Below are positions 34,071 to 45,023 of a stretch of 64,000 nt of DNA, piece after piece. The DNA is from Epiperipatus broadwayi. Its lineage: Eukaryota > Onychophora > Udeonychophora > Euonychophora > Peripatidae. The position numbers and the translations under genes were made by a program. Location of the stretch: assembly GCA_028023455.1 (NCBI GenBank), contig JAQFVV010000274.1:184001-248000 (forward strand). The letters run 5' to 3'. How positions within the stretch are numbered: the stretch's first letter is position 1; each line of letters starts with the position of its first letter. The notes beneath the pieces are model-generated. The model searched no databases. It saw only the letters and a program-made list of their open reading frames with translations, and was not told the origin of the DNA.

Positions 34071-36745
34071 TTTTTTTATTGGCTATTTTGCTACACAAAA
34101 ATCACAATTTATTTCTAAAACGTATTTTAATAACAATCTATATAAGTATATTGTATTACGTGTATCTAGGAGCTATATCCTGTATGTGAAGAAAAATTTT
34201 AGTTCTTTAAAAAATAAGTCAGTATTCTAAATTCTTTATTTATGTTTTCAGAAATTAACTTTGCCTACCTCACGAGGTCCCATCTTAAACCTATGCCTAT
34301 GTGTCTGTTTGTTCATGAAAAAAATATCAAATCCTGCCGTGTCTGTCTTTAATATTTATACTACATATATTCTCCTCACTTTATTTATTTATTTTTATAT
34401 ATTTCACTTAAATATCACTGCTACTTTGTTACTATATCATTAAAAATAATAAACTTACAGCTTGACCTGACTTTCTCTGACACCTGAAACAACTAAAAAA
34501 ATGCATTTACATTAATACAAGTTTATATTTCAAAAGGAATATGTGAGCAAAATATACATAAGTCATGTTTCAAAATTATTTTGGCTCACTACACATACAT
34601 TTTTATTTTGATCATCTACTATAGTTTGGTTTATTTGATATCCGATATGAGAGATTGCACTTGCCGACAAATTTATTTGAGAAGGGCGCCAGTCGACAAG
34701 ACAATGGCCATATCAAATATACATATTAATGGATAATGATCCAAGCACACATTTATAAGGGTTTATAAAGTTTCAATGCAATTAAAATTTTACTTTGCGT
34801 TTCAGTTCACTTTAAAAAAATTTAATTTGATTCTGCTGAACGAAAAAAATAATCTCTGCATGAATAAGTAAATGCTATTTTAAATGACACAATATTATTT
34901 AAATCTAAGACGTATAACAACTAAGTACGGTAATTTGTCTGACCTGGGATCGAAACCAGTTACCATTTTGGTCAAGACACAAAAAAAAATTCAAACAGCC
35001 AAAGTATGATTAACAAAACAAAATATACACAAAAAATTAAAAATAAAAGTAAAATCCCATGATAACTGCCACTCCGAATTATGAACCTGGGATCGAAACC
35101 AACTACCATTTTGGTCACAACCCGAAATAGATTAACAATTATCAAGCAATTTTACAGAATCACGCATTGAGATCAAAAACTGTTTCAAAAAACATTTATA
35201 TAAAAACGGGTTTTACCGAACTATAACGAAGTGTATACCATATACACCCATATATATGAATATGTACATCATTAAATAAGCATATATATGACTACATATA
35301 AATATACAAACAGATATACCTATACAAATATTTCTTTTATTATCATGTACATGAATTTATTAGAAAGATGTCATATTGCAAACCGCATACTCCTATTATT
35401 TCAGGCAAGTAACGCTGGTCACAACTATGACACGGAAACAATGATTGCAGATGTAGACCTATTATTTCAGGCTACTCAGCAATTTAGAACTCTACAGTGT
35501 AAGGGGTCTTCACCTAAACGGTTACTAAGGGAATCTTCACCAAAAACGATCACTAAAAAACAAGGGCTTCACCTAACGGTTACTCAAAGGGTCTTCACCT
35601 AACGGTTACTCAATAAATGATTCAATAGCATAATCCGAAATGGAGAAAAAAAAATCTTAACTAAAGGGTGGCTGACATATATGTTATACAAAAATATATC
35701 TTTAATCTATATATTTATTAACGAACATACGCATTTACTTTTCTTATAAGATAAAATTAAGTTTGCTAGTATTGAAACAAAACTTAATTTATATATGTTT
35801 GCGAGGAAACGTAATTTCAAAATCTTTAAAAAGGAAAGAAAAAAAAATTTACATGATTACAATTATTCAATATAAAGAAACGAAACGCAGAGAAAGTGAA
35901 AAAAAATATTTGCTAACACCATACGTTGACACGTGTTAATTTGAACTTATCAAAAACTTTTTGATCTTCAAAAAAAATTTCAATTAACGGAAAAAAAATG
36001 TTATCTAAGATCTTTACAAAAATTTATACAAACGGAAAAATTTTTTTATTATCTATTTGTAATTTTTACTAAAATATTAACACTATCGTATATATGTTAT
36101 ATTTCGAAAAACATTATTATTTCAAAACTTCTCATATTTGAGCAATACTAAAAATAATCTAAAGTACGAAAGCTAATTTAAGGGAGGGCGGGTGGGTATA
36201 TATTTGACACTTCCGCCTCATCGAAGCTATCTACTTTATACGAAAACAAATATGGCGAACTGGCCATGACAAATCTATTCATTAGGCAAAAAAAAATTGG
36301 TTTAATTCTGAAATCTACTTTTATAATCACAAACAAAAAAAATAACTAACGGAGTGTTAACTTTTTAAATATAAACTATTCATTACATATATATACTAAA
36401 CTCGGAAAAAAATTTTTTTTACCTTATGACACATTTAACTTTTTAATTAATTTAAAAAAATGACATTTGGCTCACATTAGGAAACAAAACTTGGAATACG
36501 GAGAAAAAAATTTTTTATACGTCTACCTATTCCTATTATTCCTATTCTAAAAATGAAATTTGGCCCAGTTGGTCGACAGAATTACGGAAAAAAAAATCTA
36601 CATATATATTATTCATTAATTTAAAACAGAAAAAGAAAAAACATTATACACACATACAAATGTTATACAGGGCATTGCAGGGTATGGAAAATTTCGAATA
36701 GCCACACGATGGGCGTCCAGAATTACGGAAAAAAAAAAAATCTAC
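34071..36745 (-). other. 2.7-kb untranslated leader of the gypsy element
   Basis: Unusually long leader between the 5' LTR and Gag. It holds tRNA-like direct repeats (34947-34978 and 35087-35120: CCTGGGATCGAAACCA, then ACCATTTTGGTCA), a ~26-bp tandem repeat at 35508-35611, and recurrent ACGGAAAAAA-type units from ~35640 to 36735. No reading frame is convincing. A primer-binding site is not obvious: TGG occurs ~25 bases inside the LTR (TGGACGCCCATCG on the minus strand), not directly next to it. Confidence 0.6.
35508..35611. repeat. ~26-bp tandem repeat, four units
   Basis: GGGTCTTCACCTAACGGTTA with variants GGGGTCTTCACCTAAACGG, GGGAATCTTCACCAAAAACG and GGGCTTCACCTAACGGTTAC, at roughly 26-35-bp spacing. 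Part of the gypsy leader. Confidence 0.75.
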
Positions 36746-38842
36746 TGTGACAGTCAGATGATGTATGTTGATTTAACCCAGTTCGAATACTAGGCGAAAG
36801 TACCTCAAGGCCAACCATACGCGAGATATTAAATCAAGAATACTATGACCTCTGCCCTATTCGTCTAGTCTCGAAGCTATTATGAACCGAACAACACTAT
36901 CTGAGCCACACATAAATTATTTTTCAACCGGCCACAAAGCTTAGCAACAGCGGTAGAGACATGGACGGGAAATCCTAAGGAGCTAAATAGTTAAATGTGC
37001 AAAAGTACTAAGAAATATGTGTTTTGCGTTATGCGTGCCTGGATCATTGAAAAGTAAAAATAAAGCATTTAATATAATTAAGAAACTCAAGCTTTTTATA
37101 GTTAAATCATATGTTTAATTAATGACTTTAATAATATGACTAATGATATAATGGCCTCCGCTATTCCTCTAAATTAATGAAACAAAATAATTAGACAATA
37201 AAAACGGATTAATAGGTTTGCGGTCTAAATCTTTTCCCAATTTTAATAAAATTGTCAACTCGATCTTCTCGATAAAGTACAATAAAAAAAGGATCTTTCG
37301 CAAAGCATTTCTAATTGCTTTGCGCTAAAAACAGTGTTTAAAAATTATTTAAAACGTATATAGCTAAATCAGATATACGTGATAAGCTAATGGCGGACAA
37401 AAGAGGCGTTATCAAAGAGATCAAGTTGGCACACAAAAGAAACTGACTCGTATTTAATTAACAAACATAAATAAAACTGGAAAGAGATTTTAAATGAACA
37501 AAAATTAACTATTAAACTCAACCGCAATGGAATACTAAATATTTACACAGGTTAGTAAGGAAGAATAGCGAAGGGAAAAAGGTTACATATAGATAGATGA
37601 TCACACAATATATATATATTTAAGGTTAGTCTAATAAAAATGGTTACATAGCAAATACATATAAATTCACTGAAGCAATTAAAAAAAAAAATGAACAAAA
37701 GGTAGCATAAGAAATAGTTCAATAGAGGAGATACGATTACCGTCCTTTTTCCTTGGTCATGTTCCCTACGGCGTTCGTGGCTTGATCCGACCGTCGAGAT
37801 GTAGTTGTCCGGACAATGAAAATATGTAGTATGGTTTCACGAAAAGTTCTCCAGACACGGCACAGAGTTCAGATGACTATTGAGTGGATATTAAGGCATT
37901 TTGAATGGTATTCCGGAACCTCGGCGATAGGCAAAGCTATTTATTTGCCTAGCCGAGCATATTAGAATCTATCAAACTTATATGATTTTTAGCTTGAGCA
38001 GGTTCAAACTTCTTCATGATTTGTAGACAACAGTTGTAGACTTTTGGGAATAAAATCACGAACAAAATCTGACAGAGTTCTCCTAAGAGAAATCTGAATG
38101 CACCTTGCAATAGCAAAATCTGAAAGAATCACCTTCACAAGGAAAATCAGAATCAACTGAATCCTTCAAAAGGAAAAATCTGAATAATCTGAATTCTTCA
38201 AAAAGAAAAATCTGAATAATCAATCTTTTGTTCTCCCTTCTATTTATACCCTCTCTGTCAGCTACCTTCTATTGTTTGTATGATCTGAGATCTTGATAAG
38301 CCTCCCCATGCTCCTTTGTTTCAAAGCAACACTTTCTAAAAATAACTTTAACTTTTTTACTCTAACTTTCTTACTTCAAAGTTTGAATTCTCTTAATTAA
38401 AAAGAAAGAAAGAGAAGGCCATCTTTAATTACACTTGAATGGCTCACTAATTAAAACTATACATTCTTTTAGAAAATGTTGGCAGGCTTATCTCAAAATC
38501 AAATCATACTAAATATTTTAACAAAATTTTAACAACAATATATTATTATTTTTTTATAGTAGAATAAGCATTTTATTTCAGCAGAATTTTGCATTAACTC
38601 ATATATATACGCTAGATGTATATATATGTTTGACTAATAGGTTAAGCACTTTTTCTTAATAGAATGAAATTTATTTAAAACAAAATATTTAAATGTAATA
38701 CACATTTGATAAGCATAATTATTTTTAACTCTAATGCAAAACCCTGCTGATATTGAACTATAAACTTAATTTAGGTCTACAATATTAATTAAGTTTATAG
38801 GAAGATGTGAAGCATGGATTGGACTTCAGATCCATTGCTTCA
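36746..38842 (-). repeat. 5' LTR of the gypsy element
   Basis: 2,097 bp. TATA box at 38241-38248 on the minus strand, so transcription should start near 38.21 kb and run leftwards. Same subrepeats and poly(A) signal as the other LTR. By eye about four substitutions and four small indels separate the two LTRs over ~1.93 kb, against about 19 differences in the 165 bp at 36746-36910. Confidence 0.93.
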
Positions 38843-38849
38843 ATATATA

Positions 38850-39349
38850 NNNNNNNNNNNNNNNNNNNNNNNNNNNNNNNNNNNNNNNNNNNNNNNNNNN
38901 NNNNNNNNNNNNNNNNNNNNNNNNNNNNNNNNNNNNNNNNNNNNNNNNNNNNNNNNNNNNNNNNNNNNNNNNNNNNNNNNNNNNNNNNNNNNNNNNNNNN
39001 NNNNNNNNNNNNNNNNNNNNNNNNNNNNNNNNNNNNNNNNNNNNNNNNNNNNNNNNNNNNNNNNNNNNNNNNNNNNNNNNNNNNNNNNNNNNNNNNNNNN
39101 NNNNNNNNNNNNNNNNNNNNNNNNNNNNNNNNNNNNNNNNNNNNNNNNNNNNNNNNNNNNNNNNNNNNNNNNNNNNNNNNNNNNNNNNNNNNNNNNNNNN
39201 NNNNNNNNNNNNNNNNNNNNNNNNNNNNNNNNNNNNNNNNNNNNNNNNNNNNNNNNNNNNNNNNNNNNNNNNNNNNNNNNNNNNNNNNNNNNNNNNNNNN
39301 NNNNNNNNNNNNNNNNNNNNNNNNNNNNNNNNNNNNNNNNNNNNNNNNN
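38850..39349. other. Assembly gap, 500 N
   Basis: Exactly 500 unknown bases, a round length typical of scaffolding gaps. It starts 7 bp beyond the 5' LTR. Confidence 0.99.
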
Positions 39350-39400
39350 GACTAGCATCTGCCATTATCAAGGTTAACTTTTGAAAGAACAATTGTTAGA
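39350..39400 (-). repeat. Partial third copy of the PLE-type palindrome arm
   Basis: GACTAGCATCTGCCATTATC then AAGGTTAACTTTTGAAAGAA matches the arm at 39566-39605. It is cut on the left by the gap. Confidence 0.6.
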
Positions 39401-39510
39401 TCACACAAGATTTTTTAAAAAGTTCTTAAACGATAAAACATTTTCTCCCCACAAAGATTAATAATATTATATTTAATGTTTTTACAGTTATAGGATGTAG
39501 ATTATAAAAT

Positions 39511-39723
39511 ATTTTTGGGTACCGACCATGATATTTTTTGCATTACAATCTGATATTTCGACGGACTAGCAACCACCATTATCAAGGTTAACTTTTAAAA
39601 GAACAATCTTGCATGATCTAATGATTGTTCTTTCAAAAGTTAACCTTGATAATGGCGGTTGCTAGTCTATCGACATATCGGATTGGTAATGCAAAATAAT
39701 ACATGGTTCGTATCCAAAAATAT
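39511..39723. repeat. Palindrome of two inverted PLE-type termini
   Basis: Two ~100-bp arms in inverted orientation meet around 39609-39624. Left arm: ATATTTTTGGGTACCGACCA through TGATATTTCGACGGACTAGC and ATTATCAAGGTTAAC. The right arm is its complement. Each arm holds CCTTGATAATGG...CTAGTC...TCGAAATATC (right arm GACA for GAAA), the same layout as the PLE end motifs at 42.65, 46.35 and 10.47 kb. PLEs are known to carry inverted or direct terminal copies, so this is probably a PLE end pair without a body. Confidence 0.65.
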
Positions 39724-41099
39724 TATATATATATATATATATATTAAGCATACATATATATATACTTACAAAATATTAACATTATTAATATTTTATCACA
39801 CATTTATAAAACTTTTAAAATTATTTTTCTTATTGTTAAACTATATATTTATGTAAAATCTAAGATTTTACATGCAGCAGTTAATTGTCCAAAAATAATT
39901 AAATGGATGGAAACATAATATTGTTTCAAGGTTGTAAAAGAATTTTTAATTAAAGTTTTACTAAAAATAAAATGGGGAATAAAACTAATAGATTTTACTT
40001 CGGTTGTAAACATTTTTGTCAAATCTATTTTTAATCTGGAAATAGATTTGAATACATTTTTGGAACGTTATCTAACAGGTACATCTCTAAGAGTAAAAGG
40101 ATAAAGAAACCATAGTATTTCTTTGAGATTGAAGATTAAAATTAAAAGCATTCCAAAAATACTTGAGTGGGATATAAAACGGGCTGATTTTGAATACCAA
40201 AAAAAAAAAAAGAATTACTGCTGAGAGAACTGTGATGTCACTATACTCCATGCCACTCAGAAATTTAAGATGAATAAGAGTAGAAAGCCCATCACTTCCC
40301 AATCTTTGAGGGTTGTCTCCCACTACTATGTCATCTTGCTGTTGCCCTGAAATAAAGAAGCCTGAAATAAGAACTTTTGAATGCCGAATGGAAGCTTTCC
40401 GATCACCAAAAAGAACTCACATGGATTCTTTCATTGCCATGGATGAGCCGGACTGTTAAAATGGACTCTTAAAATTGAGTAATGCTGCCACCTTAAAGTA
40501 ATTCTAGCCCAACTAATCTTGAATTCTACTATCAAGATTCTTTTTATGAATTATTTAACTTTGTGTATTTCTAATATGTAAAAATGTAATTTGCTCTCAA
40601 ATAATTTCTATCAATCTTATTCTTTCTCATATGCTCTAACTTTTTTTAACTTTGGTTTGGTCATCTATTTATATGCATTCATTATTTGATTTTATATCTC
40701 TGTTTTGTTTCATTAATAAAATGCCACTCTAAAGCAACCGGTGAGCTTAATTTCTAAAATTATTCTTTTTCTTTAATTAGATCTGCATGTATTGAGATTA
40801 TTAACTTCCTCATCAGTCATAATGTATTATTAGTCAATATGCTTGCCAGATTGTTTTCTCTAATTAACATTTTATTTTGTGTTTTAGTGCGAAAAATTAT
40901 TTGTTTAACTCTGAATAGAATGAAGTAATTCTTCCCAGGATGACTCAATCATTGAGGCTCATTATCACTATGAAATATTTTAAAATGCCAGTTAATCAAT
41001 TTCTGCAAAGGATGACCTATTATTTGTTTTTTTCTATATAACAGCTGGTTTTACTTTATTCTTAAAATAACTACTACTTAAATATCCTTGTTATTTTAA
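39724..41099. other. Spacer with a possible small plus-strand exon
   Basis: Starts with TA repeats. A 43-codon plus-strand frame begins ATG at 40328 (MSSCCCPEIKKPEIRTFECR) and ends TAA near 40459. It is less AT-biased and uses mixed amino acids. An AATAAA lies near 40715. This could be a terminal exon, but no splice site or homologue supports it. A 78-codon minus-strand frame at 40087-40323 is unconvincing. Confidence 0.25.
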
Positions 41100-42025
41100 A
41101 ATCCACAAAGGTGGGATTTAATCATTTTCAATAGCAGAAAAAGTAAAGGGGTAAATTTTCATGTTTCTTTTATTAAATGAAATCTACATATATATTATTG
41201 CAACTTATTTGTATAAATTTTAGCATTAAAATGAGGTTCGTGTTTTTAGTGACATTTCTATTTATTGCATTACTGACATTCAGTCAACTTTAGTGAATAT
41301 ATATATGTGCTTCTAATCTGGGGGTTGCGACAAGATCGAACCCATGGTTTTTTTTCATGTTCCGTCTCGTGGATAGTTGCGCTTCCCAGACCTTCTCCAT
41401 ATGAAAAGGCATTTGCATGTTGGGTTAATCCAGTACATCTGGCTCACGCCATGGCAACCCATATTTTTTTAAGCACTGACCTAGGAAGGGAGTCTTAGCC
41501 TTTATTTCATTCAAAAGCATGACCTTTTTGTTTTTTCACCGTCAAGTCAGTACCGCCATTTTTAGATTATTACCTTTTGTTTCACGAGCTAATTTTAAGG
41601 TTGTAATATTGAAATTGCGCTCTGTTTAAATATCTATATAAATTTCAAATTTTACTAGCTTCAGTAATTAATAATGTTATATTAGTCTTGTTATACAATC
41701 CCACCATTGTAATTTGTAATTTCTGTATTTTCAGAGTATATGTCTTAGGGAAAATCAAGTGTTCTTAATAACCAAATGTTAATTAAAAGAAGTGCCAATA
41801 AATATTTTGTCATATAATCAAATATAATTTTCAAATATATTTTTATTTATTTTCATGATCGCAATGGTGCTCAAATAATTTTATTATGTATGTAATGAAT
41901 CCGGGAATGCTTCCTGAAATTATATGTTGGTCACCACTTTTCAGATCTGTAGATAAAAGCATTTAAAAGCAATGTTATGTAATCTTTTATAATAAATGAT
42001 TGGCATTTTAATAGTGTACCTACTT
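41100..42025 (+). repeat. Anonymous ~1-kb dispersed repeat, copy 2
   Basis: Plus-orientation partner of 11095-12130 (see there for anchors). The alignment runs from CAAAGGTGGGATTTAATC at ~41105 to TGATTGGCATTTTAATAGTG at ~42018. A 63-codon frame inside (41307-41498) is not conserved in the other copy because of indels. Confidence 0.7.
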
Positions 42026-42599
42026 GAGATATATGTTCATGTCTGTATATATTATTCAGTCAATAAAAGAGCTATGGTTGTCTACCACTTGATAGACCAC
42101 TCAATCACACACATACTAATGCATTATACCATCTGCCTTCTTTCTCTGTAAACAAAATGAGAAAAATCAGGTAGAGATAATATCACTGGTACCAAGCTAC
42201 CAATAATACCAACTCCCTGCTACTAAATTATAACACTGGCCATCCAAGCACTTTATTTATTTTTATGGAAAAACCTTTAGGTGCCAATTAATTACTATGT
42301 AACTAATGTGCTTCCTCAACCAGCTATGAATTTAGTACCTGACCTCTTCCCAGCTAGTTCATCGGACTCTATCTATTCCCAATTCTTCACCTACACTATG
42401 AATCTCTATTTTTAGTCATTTATATCACAAATATTTGATTAATAGAATACTTATGCATTATTTAATTTTTCCACATAAATACCTCTCTCACTTTTAACAT
42501 TACCTCAAATTATCTACCTAATGATAATTAAAATATTTTATATCCAGCTTGCTTTCTTTAAATACCAATATTATCCAATATAGATTCACAAACCAATTT
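42026..42599. other. Spacer, nothing recognised
   Basis: Slightly more mixed composition (42060-42400) but no open frame, repeat or inverted structure that I can support. Confidence 0.5.
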
Positions 42600-45023
42600 C
42601 TTTAAAAAACTTGTTCTTTATTTAACTATATAAAAATTTACATTCAATAAGCAACGTTTCGACTATTTCTATCCTTATAGTCTTTTTCAAGCCACTAAGA
42701 AAAAATACAAACAATATTATCAATAAATAAATAAATAAATACACAAATAAAACGAAAATAAAAAATTAAAATTACAAATATAAACAAAATAGAATAAAAA
42801 ATAAAATAGAATAAAAAATAAAAAATAAAATATATATAAAAATATAAAATATTACCTTCCCCAAAAAATAAAAAATCCAACAAAAAAAATCTCTCAAAAA
42901 AATATAAAAAACCCTTTTTATTTATAACTAACAATTAAATTATTTAAATGGATAAAATTCCTCAAACTAGTCATTAATTGTTATCTTAATCTATCAGTTT
43001 TCTATTCATATATGGTTTAAATTCCTTAATGTAGAAATTTTCATTTAAAAACCTTTCTTTATAATTATTTACAGTTTCCAAAAGTTCAATTTTGTAGTCA
43101 GTATGACCAAATTTACACCTATGAAAATAAATTGCAGATTTTTTATCAGATAAATGTTGTTTTAACCTTGTTTCTAATTTATTCTTAGTATTTCCAATAT
43201 AAGAAATACTTTTACCCTCCTTCCAACAATCTAAACATTTAATAATATATACTCCTTTCATTGCCTCAAGCATGTTAAACTTATCATAATAATTAATCAT
43301 CTTTTTTAAATCTTTCTTTTTCTTATATACAGGAAACAATTTAATATTAAATTATTTATTTATTTTTTTCACATATTTTTAATTCTAATAAAAATATTTT
43401 TTGATACTTTAAAACCTATGTATACCTTATCTAATTTTTTATCCTTAATTTTAATTTTATTTTCTCCTTCAATTTTCCTTTTAATTAAATTTAAATTATA
43501 TCTCGAAAAAATTTTTTAAATAATTTTATTAGGATATTCATTCAAATAACATTCCTTTTTTTATTAAAACTAGTTCCTTGTTCAATAATAACTCATTAGA
43601 ACATATTAACATTGCTCTCCTGATTCTATTTTTTATAGTATTAATTTTACAATGCTTATCAATATCTGAAAACCAATTTACAATTAGACCATGAAATGTT
43701 TTTTTTCTAAAAACCGAAGTATTAATATTAATTCTATTATTCCTTATAATCTTTTCAATTTTTACATCCATGTATTCAATTTTATTATCCAATTCTTCTT
43801 CCATAGTAAATTTTATATTTTCCTCAATATTATTAATGTATTTTAAAAAACTTTTAGCTTTTCTTTTGTTTCCTTTAAAAACCATGCAATAGTCATCTAC
43901 ATATCTAACAAAAAAACACGGACTAAAATTTAAATCTAAAAAATTTTTTCAAAATTATTCATGTAAACATCCGCCAAAAAACACTTAAACTACTTCCCAT
44001 ACTTAATCCATTTATTTGCTCATAAAACTTATCTTTAAATTTAAAAATCAAATTTTTACAACAAATCGATAAAATTTCATATACCAAACAAGTATCAATT
44101 TTTAATTTTTTATTTTTATCATTAATGTATAATTCCAAAACATTATTTATAGCTATATCTGGATCAATATTATTATACATATTAATAATATCTAATTTAA
44201 TAAAATAAATATTTTTAAACTTAACAAATTTTAAAAATTCATTTAATTTTTCTATAAAATCCATTGAATTACATACTTTATTCTTTTTATTTTCTTTATT
44301 ATATTTTTTAAAAATATTATTAAATATCCATTTTGAAATGTTTTCATAACAAGTATCCCTACAACTAATAATCGGTCTTAAAGGTATCCTGTCTTTATGT
44401 ACCTTTGGTATTCCTGTAATTGTTGCACATCTAATGTCCATCCTTTTAAGCATAAACATTTCTATTTTTTTAATATATCCTTTATTTTCCATTTCAGTAA
44501 TCTTATTAATCTTTATATTTATCTGCATACTTTTATCTTTTTTTATTATCTTAAAATAACTTTCTTTTAATAAATAATTCATTTTATTAACTACCATACT
44601 AGTAGATTTATCTCCTTTTAAAAAAACCAAATCTTTATATTTCAATCTAATATTATTAATTATTTTTAATTCCCTTTTATTAACAAATTTATATATATTA
44701 TTATTTATCACGTCATATTCCAATTTTTTAAATTCATATTTAATATCATTAAACAAAAGGTCTTTATTAATTCCTATATCTATTCCATCATTATTAAATT
44801 TATCAATAATTATATCTTTTTTCGCTTTAATATCAATAATTTGTTTACTAATATTAATTTGTCTATTTGGAACATATTTAAGTCCTTTATTTAGAATATT
44901 AATTTCATCTTTATTAAAAACAGTATTTGTTAAATTTATTATAAAATTCTCTTTTAAATTATTACTACTTGAACAACTTTTTATTTTATTCACTCCTGCC
45001 TTATAATATAAATGCATACACAC
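42600..45023 (-). pseudogene. Nearly full-length Penelope-like element (RT plus GIY-YIG)
   Basis: Penelope-like retroelements prime reverse transcription from DNA cut by their own GIY-YIG nuclease. N-terminal block EINILNKGLKYVPN near the start; FLKGDKSTSMVVNK; GIPKVHKDRIPLRPIIS; FIKLDIINMYNNID with the first catalytic Asp; QINGLSMGSSLS (all in 43959-45023); FVRYVDDYCMVF, an intact YVDD box (~43890); then MDVKIEKI and SDIDKHCKINTIKNR (43538-43885). GIY-YIG nuclease at 42986-43339: GVYIIKC, ISYIGNTKNKLETRLKQHL and a C-terminal NENFYIKEF. The frame is broken only at A/T homopolymers near 43976, 43945 and 43555 plus 43340-43500. The element may be far less damaged than it looks. Closest relative in the window: 18.05-20.5 kb. 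Confidence 0.88.
42652..42691 (-). other. PLE terminal motif with hammerhead-like stem
   Basis: Minus strand: CTTGAAAAAGACTATAAGGA then TAGAAATAGTCGAAACGTTG. GACTAT pairs with ATAGTC (42661-42666 / 42677-42682). It is flanked by TTGAAAA on the 5' side and CGAAAC on the 3' side. Lies ~300 bp beyond the nuclease stop, where a pLTR is expected. Confidence 0.55.

Larger units (their letters stand above)
27457..38842 (-). mobile_element. Near-complete Ty3/gypsy LTR retrotransposon, 11.4 kb
   Basis: Two 2,097-bp direct repeats (27457-29553 and 36746-38842) flank a 7.2-kb interior that encodes Gag, protease, reverse transcriptase, RNase H and integrase on the minus strand. On that strand the LTRs run TGAAGCAATGG...GACTGTCACA, the usual TG...CA. 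A 4-bp ATAT lies on both outer sides, a possible target-site duplication. There is no env-like frame. The two pol breaks coincide with sequencing-adapter-like sequence, so the copy may be intact in the organism. A 500-N gap starts 7 bp after its right end. Confidence 0.95.

Noticed and set aside
30174-34118. Several plus-strand frames of 60-115 codons across the gypsy interior
   Set aside because: All are antisense shadows of the pol polyprotein, without motifs.
34947-35120. GGTTTCGATCC segments as functional tRNA genes
   Set aside because: No cloverleaf could be drawn: the acceptor and anticodon arms are missing. Treated as tRNA-like repeats in the gypsy leader.
27088-38842. Possible env gene in the gypsy element
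   Set aside because: Between integrase and the 3' LTR there are only ~245 bp, and the leader has no membrane-protein frame.
38807-39392. Four long frames across the gap
   Set aside because: They consist almost only of N.
42695-42934. 79-codon Phe/Ile/Tyr-rich minus-strand frame after the PLE
   Set aside because: Composition follows from A-rich DNA (AATAAAATA repeats); it is the 3' untranslated part of the PLE.
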